From Apibacter sp. B3706 (lineage in GTDB: Bacteria; Bacteroidota; Bacteroidia; Flavobacteriales; Weeksellaceae), in the NCBI RefSeq assembly GCF_011082725.1, contig NZ_CP049715.1, forward strand, positions 434,001-498,000: 64,000 bases of DNA. Direction: 5' to 3'. The notes under the pieces are model-generated. The model did not search any database. It saw only the letters and a program-made list of their open reading frames with translations, and was not told the origin of the DNA. The position numbers and the translations under genes were made by a program. Positions 58,533 through 64,000 of the stretch are shown here, one piece after another (the stretch's first letter is position 1; each line of letters opens with the position of its first letter).

Positions 58533-59249
58533 TTAAACTACAGAAATTAAAAAACCTACGAACATTCCACTAAATACTAAAAGTAATTTTTGCCAATTTA
58601 AGGAATGCTTCTCATTACTTTCAAATATAATCACAGAAGAAATATGTAAAAAAATTCCGGCTACGATACCCAACAATTTAGGATAAATATGAGGATCTAA
58701 GAATGAACCAAAGAAAGCCCCAATAGGAGCTGAAACGGCAAACAAAACGAGAATAGAGAAAGAATATATCCTTTTAATAGGTAAAGAAAATAAAAAGGTA
58801 GATAAAACAATGGATTCCGAAACTTTATGGATGCTTAGCGCCCATAAGATATTTGAAGAATGCATGGAATGATCATGAGCACCATGATTATGTATATGAT
58901 GAACTTCCAATGGAGTTCCTTCTAAAAATGAATGAATAAACAAACCCAGCATTACACTAATCGGAATAACGCTGTCCGCATGATGTTCTGAGCTGTGTAA
59001 GTGACCGTGTTCGATTCCCTTAGATAATCCTTCTAAGATTAATTGTATGGAAACCCCGATAATAATCCATACACCTGCATTTATTCCTCCATCTATATAC
59101 AAGGAAGGAAACATGTCTAATACAGTTATTGCTAAAAGCAATCCCGCACTAAACATTAAAAGTTGTTTATTAAATTTTGAATTATTTTGGAAAAAATAAG
59201 CTATTCCTGCTCCGATGATTACAGCAGAAATTAATACGAAATAATCCAT
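58533..59249 (-). CDS. ZIP family metal transporter
   Basis: 238-residue membrane protein, about eight helices, with the metal-site histidines in MLGLFIHSFLEGTPLE and LWALSIHKVSESIVLS, and a histidine-rich loop between them (EVHHIHNHGAHDHSMHS) plus another before (EHGHLHSSEHHAD). Imports zinc or another divalent metal across the inner membrane. It starts on the base after the methyltransferase stop, so the two are translationally linked. Confidence 0.9.
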   Translation of the reverse strand: MDYFVLISAVIIGAGIAYFFQNNSKFNKQLLMFSAGLLLAITVLDMFPSLYIDGGINAGVWIIIGVSIQLILEGLSKGIEHGHLHSSEHHADSVIPISVMLGLFIHSFLEGTPLEVHHIHNHGAHDHSMHSSNILWALSIHKVSESIVLSTFLFSLPIKRIYSFSILVLFAVSAPIGAFFGSFLDPHIYPKLLGIVAGIFLHISSVIIFESNEKHSLNWQKLLLVFSGMFVGFLISVV

Positions 59250-59972
59250 TTATTTTTCAAAAATTAAAATTAGACGGGGGGAATTTTTTTCATCAAATGG
59301 GAGAAGTTGATAATCACCGAATACATTTTTTAAAGTAAATCCTACTTTTTTGGCCAGACTTTCAAAATAATTCAGTTTAAAAGTTCTTACTCTTTCTTGA
59401 AAATGAAAATTTTTACCTTTATCTTGAAATTTAATATCTTTTATAATAAAACCATCTTCAATTTTCCTTTGCAGATGAAATAAAATACCGTCTACTTCTT
59501 TGTCCTCATGTTTAACAAGCGTATCCATTGCTAAGGAAACATTCATAAAATCCATCACAAATATTCCTTTACTTAACAATTGTTCAAAAACAGATTGAAA
59601 AACTTTTAAATTATCTTCATCATCACTAAAATAGCCAAAACTGGTAAATAAATTGAAAATGGCATTAAAATGGTTCGGGAAATTACTTCTTCTCATATCT
59701 GCAACAAAGAATTTAAGATGTTCATTTTCAAAACTCTTTGCATAAGCAATGCTTTCCGGTGCAAGGTCAACGCCGATAACATCGTATCCCAATTTATTTA
59801 AAAAAATACTATGCCTACCTTTACCACAAGCCAAATCTAAAATTTTACTTTCCTTACGTAAGGCAAGATATTTTAATAAATTTGTTATAAATCCTTGAGC
59901 TTCCTGATCATCACGATTTTTATATAATATATGATAATAAGGAGTATTAAACCATTCTGCAAACCAATCCAT
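59250..59972 (-). CDS. class I SAM-dependent methyltransferase
   Basis: 240-residue cytosolic enzyme with SAM motif I ILDLACGKGRHSIFLNKLGYDVIGVDLAPESIAYAK and the later FVADMRRSNFPNHFNAIFNLFTSFGYF. The start MDWFAEWFNTPYYHILYKNRD is typical of a Bacteroidota methyltransferase group of unknown target. Co-transcribed with the ZIP gene, but no functional link is obvious. Confidence 0.87.
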   Translation of the reverse strand: MDWFAEWFNTPYYHILYKNRDDQEAQGFITNLLKYLALRKESKILDLACGKGRHSIFLNKLGYDVIGVDLAPESIAYAKSFENEHLKFFVADMRRSNFPNHFNAIFNLFTSFGYFSDDEDNLKVFQSVFEQLLSKGIFVMDFMNVSLAMDTLVKHEDKEVDGILFHLQRKIEDGFIIKDIKFQDKGKNFHFQERVRTFKLNYFESLAKKVGFTLKNVFGDYQLLPFDEKNSPRLILIFEK

Positions 59973-60468
59973 ACCTCAAATTTAATACAATTTTTTTACC
60001 TATTAATAACATTATTCCTAGAATTAGTAAGATTTTTATTTATAATAGATAAGTCTTATTTTAACTTATTTTAATTTTAAAAACCAAAAGATCATTATAG
60101 TATATCTAGTATAAATTGTATTATAATTTAATTTAATAATTGAACCGGGAATATAAATTTATATGGCTTTGTGTTCAGGATACTCGAATTCATGAGTTTA
60201 CAAAAACTTATTTGGAGTTATCATTTGATTTTTATTTTAATGGTTAGTATTTTTTACTTAGTATTTTTGTAAAGAAAATTAGTTTTTTATATAGTAGTCA
60301 TCTGAAATATAGGTGGTTAATAAATTAAATAAAGGTATAATAAACTATTTTTTTAATTATTTATATTTCTATGAGCTAAAAGGGACTAATTTTTAATAAA
60401 TATTGATTAACTTAAAGTAAATCAGCAAAAAAGAAGATAAAAATTAAGTTTAATTAAAATTTTTTTAG
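59973..60468. other. intergenic region before rpsA
   Basis: About 500 AT-rich bases between the divergent methyltransferase and rpsA genes. No coding frame and no strong hairpin seen. Confidence 0.45.
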
Positions 60469-60594
60469 TATATTTGCGCCTCGATTTGGCGAAAGTAAGA
60501 AAATCGTAATAACATCAAGTATAACCACTTCCTAAGCATCAATTTCGCCTTTATCTTACATTGAAAAGCAAAGGAATACAATGTTTATAAAAAT
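60469..60594 (+). promoter_or_regulatory. rpsA promoter and structured leader
   Basis: TATATTTG (60469-60476) is a perfect minus-7 box, placing the transcript start near 60482. The leader opens with the hairpin CGATTT/AAATCG (60482-60487, 60501-60506) whose loop holds GGCGAAA (60488-60494), complementary to TTTCGCC at 60543-60549: an H-type pseudoknot is possible. GTAAGA (60495-60500) can also pair with TCTTAC (60554-60559). AAAGGAA near 60570 is the likely ribosome site. It may mediate autogenous control by S1. Confidence 0.55.
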
Positions 60595-62388
60595 ATGTCC
60601 GAAGAGACTAAAAATTTAGTAGAAGAGCAAGAAACTCTTAAAAATGCAAATGTTGCTCCTGAGCAATTTGACTGGGATTCATTTGAATCCGGATTAAATG
60701 CTGAGGATAGAAAAGAAAAGTCTGAGTTAGAAAAAATGTATGATACTTCTTTGAGAGAACTTGACGAAAATCAAGTTTTCAAAGGTAAAGTTGTTCGTAT
60801 TACTGACAAAGAAGCAATCGTTGATATAAACTTTAAATCAGAAGGAGTTATCTCTTTGAATGAGTTCCGTTACAATCCAAATCTTAAAGTTGGAGATGAG
60901 GTTGAAGTTATGGTTGCTCAAAGAGAAGATAAAACCGGTCAATTACAACTTTCTCATAGAAAAGCAAGAATGCTTAAAGCATGGGATAGAGTTAATGAGC
61001 TTCATGAGACCGGCGAAATCGTTGAAGGTTATGTAAAATCAAGAACTAAAGGAGGAATGATTGTAGATGTATTTGGCATCGAAGCTTTCTTACCGGGTTC
61101 ACAAATTGATGTAAAACCAATCCGCGATTACGATCAATACGTAGGAAAAACTATGGAATTTAAAATCGTTAAAATTAACCACGAATTTAAAAATGTAGTT
61201 GTTTCTCACAAAGCATTGATCGAAGCAGATATTGAAGATCAGAAAAAAGAAATTATCGGACAACTTGAAAAAGGTCAGGTATTAGAAGGAGTTGTTAAAA
61301 ATATAACTTCTTACGGAGTATTTATTGATTTAGGGGGTGTGGACGGATTAATCCACATTACAGACCTATCTTGGAGCAGAATAAATCATCCATCTGAAGT
61401 AGTTCAATTAGATCAAAAAGTTAATGTGGTTATTCTTGATTTTGATGATCAAAAATCTAGAATCCAATTAGGAATGAAACAATTAGAACCACACCCTTGG
61501 GATGCATTAGATCCAAACTTACAAGTAGGAGATAAAATCAAAGGTAAAGTAGTTGTTTTAGCAGACTATGGAGCTTTTGTAGAAGTTGCACCGGGAGTAG
61601 AAGGATTAATACATGTTTCTGAAATGTCTTGGTCTACTCATTTAAGATCAGCTCAAGATTTTGTTAAAATCGGGGATGAAGTAGAATGTGTTATTCTTAC
61701 CTTAGATAAAGAAGAAAGAAAAATGTCTTTAGGTATGAAACAATTAACTCCGGATCCATGGACTGATATAACAGCAAAATATCCAATTGGTTCTAAACAC
61801 AAAGGAACAGTAAGAAACTTTACCAATTTTGGAGTATTTGTTGAATTAGAAGCAGGAGTAGACGGGTTAATTTACATTTCAGATCTATCTTGGACTAAGA
61901 AAATTAAACATCCTTCCGAATTCTGTTCAGTTGGTGACGTATTAGATGTAGTAGTTTTAGAATTAGATACTGATGCTAGAAGATTGAGCTTAGGTCACAA
62001 ACAATTAACAGAAAACCCTTGGGAAAAATACGAAGTTAAATATGCTGAAGGAACTGTACACACAGGTAAAGTAGTTCAGCTGTTCGACAAAGGAGCTACT
62101 GTTCAATTTGAAGACGCTGAAGTAGAGGGTTTCTGTCCATCTAGATTATTAGAAAAAGAAGACGGTTCCAAAATTAAAAAAGGTGATGAAACTGAATTCA
62201 AAGTAATTGAATTTAATAAAGAATTCAAAAGAATTGTAGTTTCTCATACCGGAACTTTCCGTGAAGAAGAAAATAGAGAAGAAACTGAAAAACAAGTTAA
62301 ATCACAAAATCAAACTGTTGAAAAATCTACTTTAGGTGATTTAGACGAATTACAAGAATTAAAAAGAAAAATGGAAGAAGGACAATAA
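60595..62388 (+). CDS. rpsA: 30S ribosomal protein S1
   Basis: 597-residue RNA-binding protein of the small subunit that helps recruit messages, important in a group with weak Shine-Dalgarno use. It has an acidic N-terminal part (about 55 residues) and six S1 domains, visible as repeats of G-x-V-x-x-x-x-x-x-G-x-F/I-V-D/E: GKVVRITDKEAIVDI, GYVKSRTKGGMIVDV, GVVKNITSYGVFIDL, GKVVVLADYGAFVEV, GTVRNFTNFGVFVEL and GKVVQLFDKGATVQF. The out-of-frame ATG at 60581 is ignored. A terminator follows at 62423. Confidence 0.97.
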   Translation: MSEETKNLVEEQETLKNANVAPEQFDWDSFESGLNAEDRKEKSELEKMYDTSLRELDENQVFKGKVVRITDKEAIVDINFKSEGVISLNEFRYNPNLKVGDEVEVMVAQREDKTGQLQLSHRKARMLKAWDRVNELHETGEIVEGYVKSRTKGGMIVDVFGIEAFLPGSQIDVKPIRDYDQYVGKTMEFKIVKINHEFKNVVVSHKALIEADIEDQKKEIIGQLEKGQVLEGVVKNITSYGVFIDLGGVDGLIHITDLSWSRINHPSEVVQLDQKVNVVILDFDDQKSRIQLGMKQLEPHPWDALDPNLQVGDKIKGKVVVLADYGAFVEVAPGVEGLIHVSEMSWSTHLRSAQDFVKIGDEVECVILTLDKEERKMSLGMKQLTPDPWTDITAKYPIGSKHKGTVRNFTNFGVFVELEAGVDGLIYISDLSWTKKIKHPSEFCSVGDVLDVVVLELDTDARRLSLGHKQLTENPWEKYEVKYAEGTVHTGKVVQLFDKGATVQFEDAEVEGFCPSRLLEKEDGSKIKKGDETEFKVIEFNKEFKRIVVSHTGTFREEENREETEKQVKSQNQTVEKSTLGDLDELQELKRKMEEGQ

Positions 62389-62422
62389 CCTTATAATATA
62401 AACATTTCCTAAAATAATTCAT

Positions 62423-62457
62423 AAAGAACCGTATTTATTTACGGTTCTTTTTTTATT
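62423..62457 (+). terminator. terminator after rpsA
   Basis: AAAGAACCGTA (62423-62433) paired with TACGGTTCTTT (62440-62450), then a T run. Confidence 0.93.
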
Positions 62458-62584
62458 TAATATAACCAATATGTAAATTTGTTATTTAGATTAACTTATT
62501 GAATATAAATTTATTACCTATTATACCGCCTGTTTATATTTTATCTTTAAAAAAATAAACTTTATATCGGAAAAAATTTATATA

Positions 62585-62592
62585 TAATTTTG
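62585..62592 (+). promoter_or_regulatory. promoter box of the D-lactate dehydrogenase gene
   Basis: TAATTTTG fits TAnnTTTG; the base triplet about 19 upstream is TTA rather than TTG. It gives a leader of about 45 bases to the ATG at 62644. Confidence 0.45.
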
Positions 62593-62643
62593 TACAATAT
62601 TTGTAATTATATAAAAATTAAGTTTAATGATAAAAATTTAAAT

Positions 62644-63645
62644 ATGAAGGTATCATTTTTTTCAACACAGCCCTATGATATAAAATTCTTTAATGAATGT
62701 AACAAAAATTTTAATTTTGATTTAGAATATTTTGAACCCAATTTGGATGAACATACAGTCAATATAATTGAAGAAGGAACCGATGCCATTTGCGTTTTTG
62801 TAAATGATAAATTAAACGAAGGGGTAATTAAAAAACTAAAAAAAAGAGGAATTAAATATATAGCATTAAGAAATGCAGGATTCAACAATGTAGATTTAGA
62901 AGCTGCTAAAAAATATGAAATAAAAGTATGCAGAGTTCCTGCATATTCTCCTCAAGCAGTAGCAGAGCATACCTTGGCGATGCTTTTAACCTTAAACAGA
63001 AAAACACATAAGGCATACAATAGAGTTAGAGAGCAAAATTTTTCCCTTAATGGATTACTGGGTACTAACATCTATAAAAAAACGGTGGGTGTTATAGGAA
63101 CAGGTAATATTGGTAAAGTATTTTGTAAAACAATAAAAGCCTTAGGTACAAACGTTTTAGCTTACGATGTCTATCCCAATGAAGAACTAAAAAAAGAAGG
63201 ATTTCAATACGTTACCTTAGAAGAATTACTAAAACAATCCGATATAATTTCTTTACATTGCCCTTTAACACCTGAAACACATCACATAATAAACAAACAT
63301 ACGATAAGCTTAATGAAAAACGGCGTGTATTTAATTAATACCAGTAGAGGAGGTCTAATTAATACACAAGATATTATTGACGGATTAAAATCTAAAAAAA
63401 TTGGTGCATTAGGAATTGATGTTTATGAACAAGAAGATAAATTATTCTTTAGGGATTTATCTGAAACCATCATTGAAGATGACAAAATACAATTATTACT
63501 TTCGTTCCCTAACGTTTTAGTAACGGCGCATCAGGCATTTTTCACAGAAGAAGCATTAACACAGATAGCATTAGTAACATTAGATAACTTAAGACAATTA
63601 AGCAAAAATAACAGTATTGACAATAAAGCGGCAGAATTAGTATAG
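62644..63645 (+). CDS. ldhA: D-lactate dehydrogenase (D-2-hydroxyacid dehydrogenase family)
   Basis: About 333 residues from the ATG at 62644 (MKVSFFSTQPYDIKFF); the frame is open 18 codons further upstream, but those lie over the promoter box. NAD-binding motif GVIGTGNIGKVFCKTIKALG, catalytic Arg in INTSRGGLINT, Glu in GIDVYEQEDKLFF and His in VTAHQAFFTEEAL. It reduces pyruvate to D-lactate in fermentation. The DVYEQE-x-x-L-F-F signature separates D-lactate dehydrogenase from phosphoglycerate dehydrogenase. Confidence 0.93.
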   Translation: MKVSFFSTQPYDIKFFNECNKNFNFDLEYFEPNLDEHTVNIIEEGTDAICVFVNDKLNEGVIKKLKKRGIKYIALRNAGFNNVDLEAAKKYEIKVCRVPAYSPQAVAEHTLAMLLTLNRKTHKAYNRVREQNFSLNGLLGTNIYKKTVGVIGTGNIGKVFCKTIKALGTNVLAYDVYPNEELKKEGFQYVTLEELLKQSDIISLHCPLTPETHHIINKHTISLMKNGVYLINTSRGGLINTQDIIDGLKSKKIGALGIDVYEQEDKLFFRDLSETIIEDDKIQLLLSFPNVLVTAHQAFFTEEALTQIALVTLDNLRQLSKNNSIDNKAAELV

Positions 63646-63947
63646 GTAGCGAAACTTTATTTTCATTTTTGAAAGCTTAAAAGAAAATAAAATCGAATTT
63701 CAACTTCATATAGGGTAAAAAATAAATTCTATATATATTATATTTCTTTATAAAATAAAATATATTTTAAGTATTTTTTTTAAAATTATAAATAATTTGA
63801 TAAATGTTTGATATATAAATAAAAAAAAATTGATTTTATCAGGTGATTTTAGATAAATAAAATAAAATGTTATTTTTATTAATCAAATTTTATTTTAATA
63901 ACTTATAATTCAAAAAAAGTACTTATTTTTACCGATGTGAAGATAAA
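63646..63947. other. intergenic region after ldhA
   Basis: About 300 very AT-rich bases; no coding frame, terminator or clear promoter recognised. Confidence 0.45.
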
Positions 63948-64000
63948 ATGAGAATCGATACTAAATTTTTTCAAAAAGAAGCATTTTTTGTAGCGCAGGA
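63948..64000 (+). CDS. probable DNA-3-methyladenine glycosylase, 5' end only
   Basis: An ATG at 63948 opens a frame to the window edge reading MRIDTKFFQKEAFFVAQ. The pattern of a short start, FxxxxxxFVA and the position of the aromatic residues resembles the N-terminus of the Mpg/AAG family, which removes alkylated purines. Only 17 codons are visible, so the family call is tentative. Confidence 0.5.
   Translation, partial: MRIDTKFFQKEAFFVAQ

Overview
The window is AT-rich DNA from a member of the Bacteroidota, class Flavobacteriia. The evidence is the complete gldK-gldL-gldM-gldN cluster (core of the type IX secretion system), several start-proximal TAnnTTTG promoter boxes (one with TTG exactly 19 bases upstream), TonB-dependent receptors, lipoproteins with short signal peptides, and weak use of Shine-Dalgarno sequences. 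The very low G+C and gene content would fit a host-associated Weeksellaceae such as Apibacter, but that genus guess is from memory and is not shown by the sequence.

Layout. 1-7911: 3' part of topA, a degenerate arginase-fold gene, then gldKLMN. 8015-14124: FAD oxidoreductase, rhomboid protease, DUF2851 protein, citrate synthase, enolase. 14242-17501: lactonase divergent from a glucose-dehydrogenase-like SDR and a GlcU-type sugar transporter, together a likely glucose oxidation module. 17637-19570: divergent NAD salvage genes pncB and pncA. 19656-22086: twelve tandem copies of a short element ending in a hairpin, best read as small RNA genes on the minus strand. 22087-24605: a decayed foreign block (broken conjugative-element transglycosylase, an MFS transporter, shattered reading frames) that appears to have landed inside the twelfth array unit, since the missing end of that unit reappears at 24606-24636.

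24960-31139: CYTH phosphatase, a GT9-GT2 fusion, phosphopantetheinyl transferase, nucleoid-associated protein, prfC. 31225-33414: two astacin-type lipoprotein proteases. 33710-37894: a one-polypeptide amino-acid ABC importer, an L-2-aminothiazoline-4-carboxylate hydrolase and a carbamoylase, which together look like a route from 2-aminothiazoline-4-carboxylate to cysteine. 38159-45690: dnaK, a 1.3-kb gap, two outer-membrane barrel paralogues, pgi, two ferritin-like genes. 45736-47501: SDR and an N-acetylglucosamine-kinase-like gene on the minus strand. 48143-58462: a secreted glycosidase/phosphatase/TonB-receptor/sugar-permease locus without SusD. 58533-64000: ZIP transporter, methyltransferase, rpsA with a structured leader, D-lactate dehydrogenase, and the start of a DNA-3-methyladenine glycosylase gene.

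The strongest candidates for something undescribed are the tandem small-RNA array with its covarying terminators and the foreign block inside it; next are the aminothiazoline/cysteine cluster with its fused transporter and the possible pseudoknot at the 5' end of the rpsA message. No tRNA, rRNA, CRISPR array or intact insertion sequence was seen.
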